Positions 36,611 to 45,195 of a stretch of 64,000 bases of DNA are shown here, one piece after another (positions within the stretch are counted from its first letter, which is position 1; each line of letters starts with the position of its first letter). This DNA is from JACKII01 sp965202745 (GTDB lineage Bacteria; Pseudomonadota; Alphaproteobacteria; Bin95): the NCBI GenBank assembly GCA_965202745.1, contig CBDBCB010000022.1:682001-746000 (forward strand). The letters run 5' to 3'. The translations under genes were made by a program, and so were the position numbers. The notes beneath the pieces were generated by a model. That model had not been told where the DNA came from, did no database searches, and saw nothing but the letters and a program-made list of their open reading frames with translations.

Positions 36611-39006
36611 AGTTCACCCTTGGCTGGCTGAAAGAGCATATGGAGACGGATGCGAACCTGGACGAAATTTGCCACAAGCTGACCATGCTGGGGCTGGAGG
36701 TCGACGGTGTTACCGACCCGGCGGCCGCGCTGGAGCCCTTCAAGGTCGCCTACGTCATCGAGGCGAAGCAGCACCCGAACGCCGAGCGCCTGCGCGTTTG
36801 CCGCGTGCAGACCGCCGACGGGGAGGTTCAGGTCGTCTGCGGCGCGCCGAATGCGCGGACCGGCATGAAGGGCGTGTTCGCGCCTGAAGGCACCTACATC
36901 CCCGGCACCGGCATCACGCTGAAGCCCGCCGAAATTCGCGGCGAGGCTTCCAGTGGCATGCTTGTCTCGGAGCGTGAGCTGGAAATCTCCGAAGATCATG
37001 ACGGCATTATCGACCTGACGGAACAGGACCCGGAAGTTGGCACGCCGTTCGCGAAGGTCATCGGGCTGGACGATCCGGTCGTTGAGATCAGCCTGACCCC
37101 GAACCGCGGCGACTGCGCCGGTATCCGCGGCATAGCCCGCGACCTGGCAGCCGCCGGTCTGGGTACGCTAAAGCCGCAACCGGCCTGGACCAAAAGCATT
37201 CCAGACGCCTTCACCTCCCCTATCAGTGTGCATCTGGAAGCGGGCGATGCCTGCCCGATGTTCGTGGGGCGCTATATCCGCGGCGTGAAGAACGGCCCCT
37301 CCCCCGCATGGCTACAACAACGGCTGAAGGCTATCGGCCTGCGCCCGATCTCGGCCCTCGTGGACATCACCAACTTCTTCACCATGGATAGCGCCCGACC
37401 GCTGCACGTGTTCGATGCGGACAAGGTGCATGGCGACATACACGTGCGCTTCGGCAAGCCGGGAGAGACCCTGGAAGCCCTCGACGGTAAGGAATACACC
37501 GCCGACGAGACTATGTGCATGATCGCCGACGAGAAGCTCGGCGAGGCATTCGGCGGTATCATGGGCGGCGAGCCGTCCGGCTGTTCGGAAGAGACGGTGA
37601 ACGTCTTTGTCGAAAGCGCCTGGTTCGATCCGGTCCGCACCGCCGCGACCGGCCGCAAGTTGGGCATCCACTCGGATGCGCGCTACCGGTTCGAGCGCGG
37701 CGTCGATCCGCAGTCGCTGATTCCCAGTGCCGAAGCAGCCACCCAGATGATCCTGGACCTGTGCGGCGGTGAGCCGTCCGAACTGGTGATTGCAGGCAAC
37801 GAGCCCACCTGGCAACGCTCGTTTGAGTTCCGCCCGGCCCGCGTGCTGGAGTTGACCGGCGTGGATGTGCCGAAAGCCGAGGCACGCCAAACACTGACCG
37901 CACTGGGCTTCACCTGGCATGAAGGCTGCTTGGGCATTCAGGTTGCGCCCCCCAGTTGGCGTCCCGATGTGCATGGCGAGGCTGACTTCGTGGAGGAGGT
38001 CATCCGCGTGCATGGCTATGACGCCATCCCAGAAGTATCCTTGCCCCGCCTGACCAATCTGCCGACCCCGGCCGTCAGCGAAACCCAAGCCCGCCGCCCG
38101 CGTGCCCGCCGCGCATTGGCCACGCGCGGCTTGATGGAGGCGGTGACGTTCTCCTTCCTGCCGAAAGCGCAGGGCGCAAAGTTCGGCGGCGGCGATGACG
38201 CCATGGACCTGGTGAACCCGATCTCAGCAGATATGAACCATATGCGGCCCTCGATCCTGCCGAACCTGCTGGATGCCGCCGCCCGCAACCGGAACCAGGG
38301 CCAGCGCTCCGCAGGATTGTTCGAGGTCGGACCACAATACCGGGACGTAACCCCAACGGGCCAGGACATGATGGCCAGCGGCATCCGCTTCGGCACCACC
38401 GGGCCGCGCCATTGGACGGACGCACCACGCACAGTGGATGCCTTCGACGCGAAAGCCGACGCACTGGCAGCACTGGAGGCGTGCGACGCGCTGGTGGCAA
38501 ATGCCCAAATCAGCGCCGAAGCGCCGGGCTGGTACCATCCGGGGCAGAGCGGCTCTATCCGCTTGGGCAAGAATGTGCTTGCCACCTTCGGCACGCTGCA
38601 CCCGGCGGTGCTGCGGGATTATGATATAGACGGTGCGGTTGTTGGCTTTGAGTGCTTCCTGGCCCGCATCCCGGTTGCGCGCTCGAAAGGTGGCAAATCC
38701 CGCGCTTTGCTGAAGCTTGAAGCCCTACTGCCAGTCGAGCGGGACTTTGCCTTCCTGGTGGATGCCGGTGTTGCCTCCGATGCCCTGCTGCGGGCGGTCA
38801 AAGGTGCCGACAAGGCGATGATCACCGATGCAGCCGTGTTTGATGTTTATGTCGGGAAGGGCGTGCCTGAAGGCCAGAAATCACTGGCTGTTTCCGTCAC
38901 CTATCAACCGCGCGAAGCCACGCTGACCGATGAACAGATCGAAGCGCTGGGCGCGAAGGTCGTCGCCGCCGTCGCGAAAACGACCGGCGGTGTCCTACGG
39001 AGGTAG
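36607..39006 (+). CDS. pheT: Phenylalanyl-tRNA synthetase beta chain
   Basis: A 799-residue beta subunit of normal length. Domains in order are the EMAP-like tRNA-binding domain (residues about 40-150, with KQHPNAERLRVCRVQTADGE), the B3/B4 editing domain around residues 215-390, and the B5 domain. A degenerate class II core follows from about 480 (ALATRGLMEAVTFSFLPKAQ). The C-terminal ferredoxin-like anticodon-binding domain (about 705-799) ends AAVAKTTGGVLRR. The beta chain supports aminoacylation and edits Tyr-tRNA-Phe. It is translationally coupled to pheS. Confidence 0.97.
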   Translation: MKFTLGWLKEHMETDANLDEICHKLTMLGLEVDGVTDPAAALEPFKVAYVIEAKQHPNAERLRVCRVQTADGEVQVVCGAPNARTGMKGVFAPEGTYIPGTGITLKPAEIRGEASSGMLVSERELEISEDHDGIIDLTEQDPEVGTPFAKVIGLDDPVVEISLTPNRGDCAGIRGIARDLAAAGLGTLKPQPAWTKSIPDAFTSPISVHLEAGDACPMFVGRYIRGVKNGPSPAWLQQRLKAIGLRPISALVDITNFFTMDSARPLHVFDADKVHGDIHVRFGKPGETLEALDGKEYTADETMCMIADEKLGEAFGGIMGGEPSGCSEETVNVFVESAWFDPVRTAATGRKLGIHSDARYRFERGVDPQSLIPSAEAATQMILDLCGGEPSELVIAGNEPTWQRSFEFRPARVLELTGVDVPKAEARQTLTALGFTWHEGCLGIQVAPPSWRPDVHGEADFVEEVIRVHGYDAIPEVSLPRLTNLPTPAVSETQARRPRARRALATRGLMEAVTFSFLPKAQGAKFGGGDDAMDLVNPISADMNHMRPSILPNLLDAAARNRNQGQRSAGLFEVGPQYRDVTPTGQDMMASGIRFGTTGPRHWTDAPRTVDAFDAKADALAALEACDALVANAQISAEAPGWYHPGQSGSIRLGKNVLATFGTLHPAVLRDYDIDGAVVGFECFLARIPVARSKGGKSRALLKLEALLPVERDFAFLVDAGVASDALLRAVKGADKAMITDAAVFDVYVGKGVPEGQKSLAVSVTYQPREATLTDEQIEALGAKVVAAVAKTTGGVLRR

Positions 39007-39154
39007 CTCAGACGAGCCAATGACAGGGAAGGCGGTCCATACGCGCCGATAACCACACAGGAACCCCGGATGAGCAAACGGCTCAGAACGGGTTCCCCGT
39101 CAGGGCTGGACTCACAGGGGGATCCCGTTCAAGGCTTCGCTTTTCCGGGACTTG

Positions 39155-39784
39155 ATGAGCGGAACTCCACTTATGGGCACGCCTTTCCGGGGCCCTCGCA
39201 GTGACACCAAAGGATTGAGATTATTGGCTTTACCGGTCCCCCATCTGATCGCAGAGGCCGTCGCCGGTGATTGGCAGTGGGAGGTGCTGCGGGCGGTGCG
39301 TGACCTGAAGCTGCCGGATTGCTGGGTAGCGGCAGGTTTCGCACGGAATGCGATTTGGGATTTGGCGCACGGTTACGCCAAGCCGACTCCCCTTGCCGAT
39401 ATCAACGTGCTGTTCTTTCTGGATGCGCCCGACGAAGCCTATAGCGAGCAGGAATACGAAGCTGCCCTGACCAATAGCCTGCCGCAGCACAATTGGCAGG
39501 TGCGCAACCAGGCACGGATGCATCATGTGAACGGCTTTCAGCCGTTTCACTCATCCGCCGACGCCATGTGCCATTGGGTCGAGACACCAACCGCCACCGG
39601 CCTGGCGCTCGACCGGTTGGAGCGCTTGCAGATCAATGCCCCGCTCGGTGTCGCCGACCTCATAGGATTGCGGGTGCAGCCAGGGCCGATGTTCCGCGGC
39701 GCTCTGCTGCCCGTATACCGTCAACGCATCCAGGCCAAGAACTGGGCTGCAACCTGGCCCAAGCTGAGGCTTCTCGGCCTTTAA
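39155..39784 (+). CDS. Nucleotidyltransferase-fold protein, DUF925 family
   Basis: A protein of about 209 residues. WVAAGFARNAIWDLAHGYAK and LADINVLFFLDAPDEAYSEQ are the diagnostic segments of this family: the GxxRN motif replaces the GS motif of nucleotidyltransferases and D-x-N-V-x-FF-D carries the acidic residues. GVADLIGLRVQPGPMFRGAL and YRQRIQAKNWAATWPKLRLL close the protein. Substrate and role are unknown. Starts at 39155 (ATG), 39152 (TTG) and 39173 (ATG) are all possible. The 148 bases after pheT show no other gene or signal. Confidence 0.82.
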   Translation: MSGTPLMGTPFRGPRSDTKGLRLLALPVPHLIAEAVAGDWQWEVLRAVRDLKLPDCWVAAGFARNAIWDLAHGYAKPTPLADINVLFFLDAPDEAYSEQEYEAALTNSLPQHNWQVRNQARMHHVNGFQPFHSSADAMCHWVETPTATGLALDRLERLQINAPLGVADLIGLRVQPGPMFRGALLPVYRQRIQAKNWAATWPKLRLLGL

Positions 39785-39793
39785 GGGTACGCT

Positions 39794-40420
39794 TCAGGCA
39801 AAACAGGGCCGCGCTGACACGTCTGCGAACCAGCGCTCGATGTTGGGGCATTGGGAGAGGTCCATCTCCTGGGCCTTTACGCCCCGCAGCAGAAACACGG
39901 CGGTAAAATCAGCCACCGTGAAGCGGTCGCCAGCCACAAAAGCATTGTTCGCCAGTTGCGCATCCAGTTTGGGCAGGAACAGGGCCACCAATTCGCGCGA
40001 CCGCTTGGCGACGTCCGGCAATTGCGGGTGATCGCTTTTGAGGCCCGGCAGCACACGGCCCTGGAACATCGGATTGCTGTTCCGAGCCGCAGAACTCAGG
40101 TTGCCGAAGCCGTCCATCTCCACCCGGCGGTTCCACATCTCGATCACCGCCCGCTCCTTGGCATCTCGGCCCATCAGGTTGGGCTCTGGGTTCAGTTCTT
40201 CCAGGTAGCGGCAGATGGCCATGCTTTCAGCAATGATAGTGCCGTCGTCGAGCTCCAGGAACGGAGTCAGGCGGAATGGGTTCTTGCTGACATAGGGTTC
40301 TTCATGCTGCTGGCCCTCACGGACTTTGACCTCGTGAAAAGGAATTTCGATGCCCTTTTCCTTCAGGAAGGCGCGGACCCGGGCAGGGTTCGGGGCGAGA
40401 GCGAAATCATAGATCAGCAT
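39794..40420 (-). CDS. Glutathione S-transferase family protein
   Basis: A 208-residue GST. The thioredoxin-fold N-terminal domain runs from MLIYDFALAPNPARVRAFLK to about residue 80, with cis-Pro in LTPFLELDDGTIIAESMAIC (about 51-70), the ES pair being the glutathione gamma-glutamyl site. The usual catalytic Ser/Cys near residue 10 is not obvious (ALAPNP). The all-helical C-terminal domain includes FVAGDRFTVADFTAVFLL with the N-capping box. Role could be detoxification or isomerisation. I start at the ATG 40418-40420; 15 upstream codons are open. Confidence 0.9.
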   Translation of the reverse strand: MLIYDFALAPNPARVRAFLKEKGIEIPFHEVKVREGQQHEEPYVSKNPFRLTPFLELDDGTIIAESMAICRYLEELNPEPNLMGRDAKERAVIEMWNRRVEMDGFGNLSSAARNSNPMFQGRVLPGLKSDHPQLPDVAKRSRELVALFLPKLDAQLANNAFVAGDRFTVADFTAVFLLRGVKAQEMDLSQCPNIERWFADVSARPCFA

Positions 40421-40503
40421 GGGGCGGTTTCCTGTTTGGCGGTTAGGGCTTAGATTGGGCGGCACCCTATCACCTTCAGCAAGTTAGAGCGACAGGACAG
40501 GCC

Positions 40504-40734
40504 ATGGCGGATGAACCCTCTGACAAGAAGAAGTCGGCAATCGAGCGCTCCCGGGCGGAGGTCTATGGCATGCCGGTCGATACCATCATCGAGTCGGCCA
40601 AGGCCGCCTATCCACCGGTGGAATCCGTGCCTGAAGTGAGACTGGAAGAGTCCGCCTGGACCAGTATCGAAGAGCAGATGGCAAACCCGATGGCGGTGAA
40701 GGCCAAAAGACGTCCGGGAGCAAAATTGCGCTGA
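40504..40734 (+). CDS. Small conserved-looking hypothetical protein
   Basis: A 76-residue hydrophilic protein, MADEPSDKKKSAIERSRAEV onwards, with alternating charges and a basic C-terminus (VKAKRRPGAKLR). It contains no membrane segment or motif that I recognise. It has an ATG 83 bases upstream of, and divergent from, the GST start, with GACAGG before it. It converges on the MFS gene 14 bases later. Codon use looks like that of its neighbours, so I think it is real, but no function can be offered. Confidence 0.6.
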   Translation: MADEPSDKKKSAIERSRAEVYGMPVDTIIESAKAAYPPVESVPEVRLEESAWTSIEEQMANPMAVKAKRRPGAKLR

Positions 40735-40748
40735 GCCGTTGGGCTGCG

Positions 40749-41948
40749 CTAAACCCGATCCGAACGCCGACCCAGCAGCCAGACAACCGCACCGCCGGTG
40801 ATAACGGAAAAGCCCAGGCTGGCATAGGCCCAGCCCCAGCCGGTGACACTGCCCGGACCGCCGGTGGCGTCCAGCACCACACCGAACAGTACCGGTCCAA
40901 ACAGCCCGCCCGCCGCATTGGCCAGGGCGATAAACATGATGAGCGTGCCGCGACTGCCAGCTTCCGCCACCGCTATCGCACCAGCATTCACCACACCTGA
41001 GTCCGCCAATACCAGCAGATTGTGTCCCAAAATCAGCGCGAGTAGCAGCCAGTGCGGCCATGCGGACGCAAAGCCTACAAACAGCGAGAACAGGCCGGAG
41101 GCGATCATCAGCAACGCCGTCACCCGCGCGTAACCCCACTTCTCGCCAGCGTCCCCGCCTGCAAAAGAGGTAGGCGAGCCGATCAGGATCAGCAGGGTTA
41201 CGGTGATCGGGATCAGCCAGGTGATGTCATCTAGGCCATAATGGGCAGCGGCGAAAAAGTAGAAGGCGACGCTCCACGAGCGCACACCGAGCAGCTCAAC
41301 CGCATGCATGAACGCGCCAAAGCCAAAGCCGAGGACCGGTTTGTTGCGGATCACCGACCCCATATCGAACAGGGACCGTCGGGGGCCGGGTTCCGGCTCT
41401 ACGGCAGGCAGCAGGAACAACACCAGCAGGAAGGCCGCAAAGGCCGTCGCTGCCGGCAGGATGTAGGCTGCCTGCCAGCCAAAGGCATTGGCCAGCGTGG
41501 CGGAAATCACGACCGACGAACTGGCGCAGATCGGGAAGCTGGAGATATAGCTGGAGGTGGCCCGGGGCCGGTCCTTGTCGGCAATGCGGTCGCTGATGGC
41601 CTTGACGCCCACCATGTAGGTACCGGCAAAGCCAAGACCTTGGATGCCGCGGAAGATCAGGGCGGTGGTGAAATCATCGGCGAACAGAGCAAACCCAGCG
41701 AAGCCGATCACGTTGGCCCACGCGCCGAGGAGGAGGATACGGCGGGAGTCGATGCGGTCGGTGATCGTGAGGACAGGAATGGCAAGCGTCGAGGTCAGCC
41801 CCATAATGCCATTCAGCCAGCCGGCCTCTGTCCCGGAAAGGTCCCAGCGCGCGATGAACTCCGGCAACAGGGTGGCGGTCGCGTGCATCCCCAGCAGGTT
41901 CAGACCGAGGAAACTGCACATGATCCAGATGAGGGCGGTGGGGTTCAT
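40749..41948 (-). CDS. MFS transporter
   Basis: A 399-residue major facilitator with twelve predicted helices. The loop 2-3 region reads LTITDRIDSRRILLLGAWAN (about residues 60-79). GIQGLGFAGTYMVGVKAISD is helix 4 and following, and a basic loop separates the two halves near residue 200. It resembles CynX/NNP-type or sugar/organic-acid facilitators but I cannot name the substrate. It is intact, in contrast to the truncated MFS gene at 44548. The ATG at 41946-41948 gives a helix directly (MNPTALIWIMCSFLGLNLLG). Confidence 0.9.
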   Translation of the reverse strand: MNPTALIWIMCSFLGLNLLGMHATATLLPEFIARWDLSGTEAGWLNGIMGLTSTLAIPVLTITDRIDSRRILLLGAWANVIGFAGFALFADDFTTALIFRGIQGLGFAGTYMVGVKAISDRIADKDRPRATSSYISSFPICASSSVVISATLANAFGWQAAYILPAATAFAAFLLVLFLLPAVEPEPGPRRSLFDMGSVIRNKPVLGFGFGAFMHAVELLGVRSWSVAFYFFAAAHYGLDDITWLIPITVTLLILIGSPTSFAGGDAGEKWGYARVTALLMIASGLFSLFVGFASAWPHWLLLALILGHNLLVLADSGVVNAGAIAVAEAGSRGTLIMFIALANAAGGLFGPVLFGVVLDATGGPGSVTGWGWAYASLGFSVITGGAVVWLLGRRSDRV

Positions 41949-42101
41949 CGGTTATGGCTGGCGCGCGATTTAGGTATTCCCAGAACCCCGGCTTCAAGAC
42001 GGGGTATCTGGGACCGCGTTGGGTACCGGTCGGACCTTAAGGCGGCCCCGGCTCGCCGCGATACAGCGTCCGAGGATGCAGAAGTGGTCAACGTGCCTGC
42101 C

Positions 42102-42719
42102 TCAGCCAAAGATAAACGGCACGCCGCTTTCCTCGGCAACGCGCTTGACCTCGCCATAGAGGGTGTCGGTCATCGGCACGCCGTCGCGCAGGCGTTCGGC
42201 ACGGGCGGCTTCTTCGGGCTCGCCAGGCACGAGCACCGGCTGGGCCGGGTCCATGGGCGTGATGCCGTGCATCTGGTCGATGAGCACGTCCATATCGGCC
42301 TCAAATGCGCCGGGCGCGCTGCGGAAGAACACGGGGTCGATCGCCAGGAAGAAGCTGCCGATATTGGTGAACTTGCCGTGCTTGCCGGTTTTTAGCTCGT
42401 GCCCGCCAAAGTTGGAGCCGGTCAGCATGCTGCACAGGATGGCGCTCTGCATGGCCATCTTGGCCGGCACATACCCCAGCGCGTGGCCAGCATCGATGAA
42501 GGTCATGGCGGGCAGGTCTTTCACCACCGTGATCTCACCCGGCACGATGATTTTGCCCTCGTTCCGCCGGTCGTGATATTGCGGCAACATGCCGATGCCG
42601 CGGGCGTCGGCCTCTACCATCAGTTCAGCGGTGGTTGCGACCTGGTCGGCAGGCATGCCCCAGGCGGCCAGGACGCTGACGATCTGGGCTTGGATGGTAT
42701 CGATGGAAACGTGCAGCAC
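42102..42719 (-). pseudogene. Ldh_2-family malate/lactate-type dehydrogenase with internal deletion
   Basis: The open frame of 205 residues has both ends of the family but not the middle. Residues 1-90 match the N-terminal domain (GMPADQVATTAELMVEADAR, GIGMLPQYHDRR, DAGHALGYVPAKMAM). Residues about 95-205 match the C-terminal end (NIGSFFLAIDPVFF, VLVPGEPEEAARAERLRDGV). Normal family members are about 330-350 residues, and the missing part is the NAD-binding and catalytic core, including the NSNHFG region. The joint is near residue 94 (about 42440) and happens to keep the frame. A functional enzyme is very unlikely. It lies 248 bases from the left end of the IS30 element. Confidence 0.8.
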
Positions 42720-42967
42720 GGGAGTGGCTCCGAAGCGGAATTTGGGGGCAGTCTAGCAAGGGCGGGACGGTTTGTCTTGTCATGTCGTGATGGTAAACCG
42801 GCAGGCGCGTACCGGAAGTTTAAATGATGCCGCTACATTTTGGTGCGCCGCAAATCGGCCTGTTGTAGCGATGTATTGCCTCCACCATTTGTAAAACACG
42901 CCAAGAAATTCTCTTGTCCTATTTGACATGTTGACCGGCCACTACATAGCGCAGATGGGTGTCGCTA

Positions 42968-42991
42968 GATTCACACACCAAGTGCGCCACC
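42968..42991. repeat. IS30 element left inverted repeat
   Basis: GATTCACA, then CACC, then AAGTGCGCCACC. It matches the reverse complement of the right end in 20 of the 24 positions or slightly more, with the mismatches confined to the four central bases. Confidence 0.85.
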
Positions 42992-43010
42992 TAGTATATC
43001 TGGGATCGCT

Positions 43011-43989
43011 ATGGGAACGAGATACAATCCCTTTACGCTTGAAGAACGATGTCGCCTGCGGGGGCTGATGGAAATGGACATGCCGATGACGGAGATGGCG
43101 CGGCGTCTGGGACGGCATCGGGGGACGATCCATCGGGAACTGGCGCGCAACCGCAACGCAGACGGATAGCGACCGGATAGCGCGGACCGCAGAGCCTGGG
43201 TCAGCAAACTTCGGGGGTCGAAGATCGAGCGTTCCACCCGCTTGGGCAATCATGGGAAGGACCGTCTTGCTACGGGATGGTCCCCCGAACAGATCGCCGG
43301 GCGGATGGAACTGGACGGAGGGGATCACGTCGTCAGCACAGAGGCTATCTATCGTCATGTCTTCAGCCGTGCCGGACGACGCGATGGCTTGCCCCAATAT
43401 CGGGCTCAGCGAAAATCCAGACGAGGCCGCAGAGCCCGCAACGGAAAGCGGGAACCTGCTATCCCGAACCGTGTGTCCATCCATCAACGCCCTGTTAGCG
43501 TTGCAGAAAGGACTGAGTTCGGACACTGGGAAGGAGATCTGGTGCCCTGCCGAAACCAGCGTGACATCCTGTTGACGCTGCAAGAGAGAAGGACCCGGTT
43601 CACACTTGGCCGGCGTCTTCTGAGCCAAGGTCTCCGAAGATACCGCTGCTGCTATCATTGCTGAACTAGGCGGTCTGCCCGAGCAGGCCCTTCGAACAAT
43701 CACCCATGACAATGGTGGGGAGTTCGCCAGGCATGAAACGGTCAAGGACTGGATTGGAATGCCAGCCTATGGCTGCGATCCTCACAGCCCTTGGCAACGC
43801 GGCGGCATTGAGAATGCCAACGGAAGGATAAGGCGCGAGCGGCCCCGATCCACAAGGCTTTCCGAATACCGCGAAACCGATATCGACGACATCGTCTGGA
43901 TGCTTAACTCAACCCCGCGAAAATGCCTCGGCTTCCGGACACCAATCGAGGCCTTCGCGCCACACCTCGGTGGCGCACTTGAAATGTGA
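43011..43989 (+). pseudogene. IS30-family transposase remnant
   Basis: MGTRYNPFTLEERCRLRGLM and MTEMARRLGRHRGTIHREL form the N-terminal helix-turn-helix (residues 1-48). TAG at 43167-43169 ends the frame where a Tyr codon (GxYRP) would be expected. The same frame then continues with WSPEQIAGRMELDGGDHVVS, TEAIYRHVFSR and FGHWEGDLVPCRNQ (first catalytic Asp). Around 43625 the frame shifts; THDNGGEFARHETVKDW (second Asp), SPWQRGGIENANGRIRRERP (catalytic Glu) and LNSTPRKCLGFRTPIEAF finish the protein. DDE residues are all recognisable but never in one frame. Confidence 0.88.
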
Positions 43990-43992
43990 ATC
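43969..43992. repeat. IS30 element right inverted repeat
   Basis: GGTGGCGCACTT, then GAAA, then TGTGAATC. The transposase stop TGA (43987-43989) lies inside it. Confidence 0.85.
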
Positions 43993-44456
43993 CAGCTGCC
44001 TATTTCCCCCAGGCGCAGCGCATCGCGTTCGATCCCGGCAACGGCCAGCCGGTGATCCTGCTGGATACGCAGAACCACCAGATAGGCGGCTTCAGCCAGC
44101 AGCAATCCGGTCCCGGCGACCCGTTTGTGGGCATCACCTTCTCCAGCCAGTTCGCGCTGTCGTCGCTCGCCAGAGTACGGCCTGCGGGCACGCCGGTGCA
44201 GGATACCGCGCCGCCTGCGGTCCCGGAGCCAGAAGCCATGCCGGAGCCTGCCAAGACAGAACCCCCGCCAGCTTCGGCCACGCCAGTTGCGCCGGAACCT
44301 ATGCCAGCGCCTGCCCCCGCCAAGGCAGCGCCCGCGCAGACGAGCGCGACTGATATTCTGAACGTGATCGAGCGGCTCGCGGCATTGCGCGATTCCGGCG
44401 CGCTTACGGACGAGGACTACACGAAAAAGAAGGTGGAACTGCTCGCCCGCCTGTAG
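43993..44456 (+). pseudogene. SHOCT-domain protein, 5' end removed at the IS30 junction
   Basis: The reading frame enters directly from the IS right end; the only upstream start, GTG at 43986, lies inside the IS inverted repeat. The protein begins PAAYFPQAQRIAFDPGNGQP, has a central Pro/Ala-rich stretch (residues about 75-120) and ends with DILNVIERLAALRDSGALTD, a SHOCT (short C-terminal) domain that occurs at the end of many membrane or oligomeric proteins. The matching 5' part is not found on the left side of the IS. A short product from the GTG is possible, but the gene is most likely a fragment. Confidence 0.65.
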
Positions 44457-44547
44457 CGGCGGGCGGGGCCCCCGATTGGCCGTTAATTTGGCGAATTGAA
44501 GCGGCGTTAACTGGCCCCCTGTCTTCCGCCTGCCGTCCGAGCGCCCC

Positions 44548-45195
44548 TTGTCCCACATCGACCGCCGCTGGATCATCCTGCTCTGCCTTTTCCTGGGCCG
44601 GATGGCGCTGGGCGTGCAGTTCCAGTCGCTGGTGTCCGTCGGCGACCAGGTCGCAGGAGAACTGGGCCTGTCCTATGCCCAATTGGGCACGCTGATCGGG
44701 TTCATGTTCCTGCCGGGGCTTGCGCTGGCCGTTCCAACGGGCGGGCTGACGCGGATCATGAGCGACCGGGCAGCGTCGGCGCTCGGCCTTGGTTTTGTTG
44801 CGGCCGGAGGGGCGATTGCGACCATGGCGCAGGGCTTTGATGGGATTGCGGCCGGACGGGCCGTTACCGGCGTCGGCTTCGTCATTTGCTCGCTCTACTT
44901 TTCCAAGATGGTGGCCGATTGGTTTGCGGGACGGGAAATCGCGGCGGCCATGGGCATCCTGACCATGAGCTGGCCCGCTGGGATCGCGCTCAGCCAGGTG
45001 ACGCATGGGGCCATCGACCAGGCCTTCGGCTGGCAGACGGCGATCGGAACAGCCACTGTTTACGGTTTCGCCGCAGCGGTTTTGGCGGGGCTCACCTATC
45101 GCTCGCCCTTTGGTGCGGCTGCCACCGGTCCAGCGGGTGGAGAGATGCGGCTCTCACGGCGGAGCGGCGGGCCGTTGTCGGCGGCGTGTGCGTGA
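44548..45195 (+). pseudogene. MFS transporter, truncated at the joint with sthA
   Basis: The frame (TTG start at 44548) encodes the first half of a facilitator: helix 1 in WIILLCLFLGRMALGVQFQS, loop 2-3 around PTGGLTRIMSDRAAS and helices 4-6 to about residue 190. It then passes into unrelated DNA and stops at 45193-45195. MFS proteins have about 400 residues, so six helices are missing. From 45162 the sequence, in another frame, is the soluble transhydrogenase gene. A deletion that fused two neighbours is the simplest explanation. Confidence 0.82.

Larger units (their letters stand above)
42968..43992. mobile_element. Degenerate IS30-family insertion sequence, 1025 bp
   Basis: The ends are defined by matching 24-bp inverted repeats (42968-42991 and 43969-43992) around a single IS30-type transposase frame. 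The length is in the usual 1.0-1.2 kb range. The transposase has an early amber codon and at least one frameshift, so the element is dead. The last bases before and after it (CTA and CAG) are not a target duplication, so one flank has probably been rearranged after insertion. Confidence 0.85.

Noticed and set aside
39007..39154. Possible tRNA after pheT (GGAGGTAGCTCAG resembles a tRNA 5' end)
   Set aside because: No cloverleaf, anticodon arm or T-arm can be folded downstream; the first bases belong to the pheT coding sequence.
41241..42395. Open frame of 384 codons on the plus strand opposite the MFS gene
   Set aside because: Antisense shadow; it also crosses from the MFS gene into the Ldh remnant.
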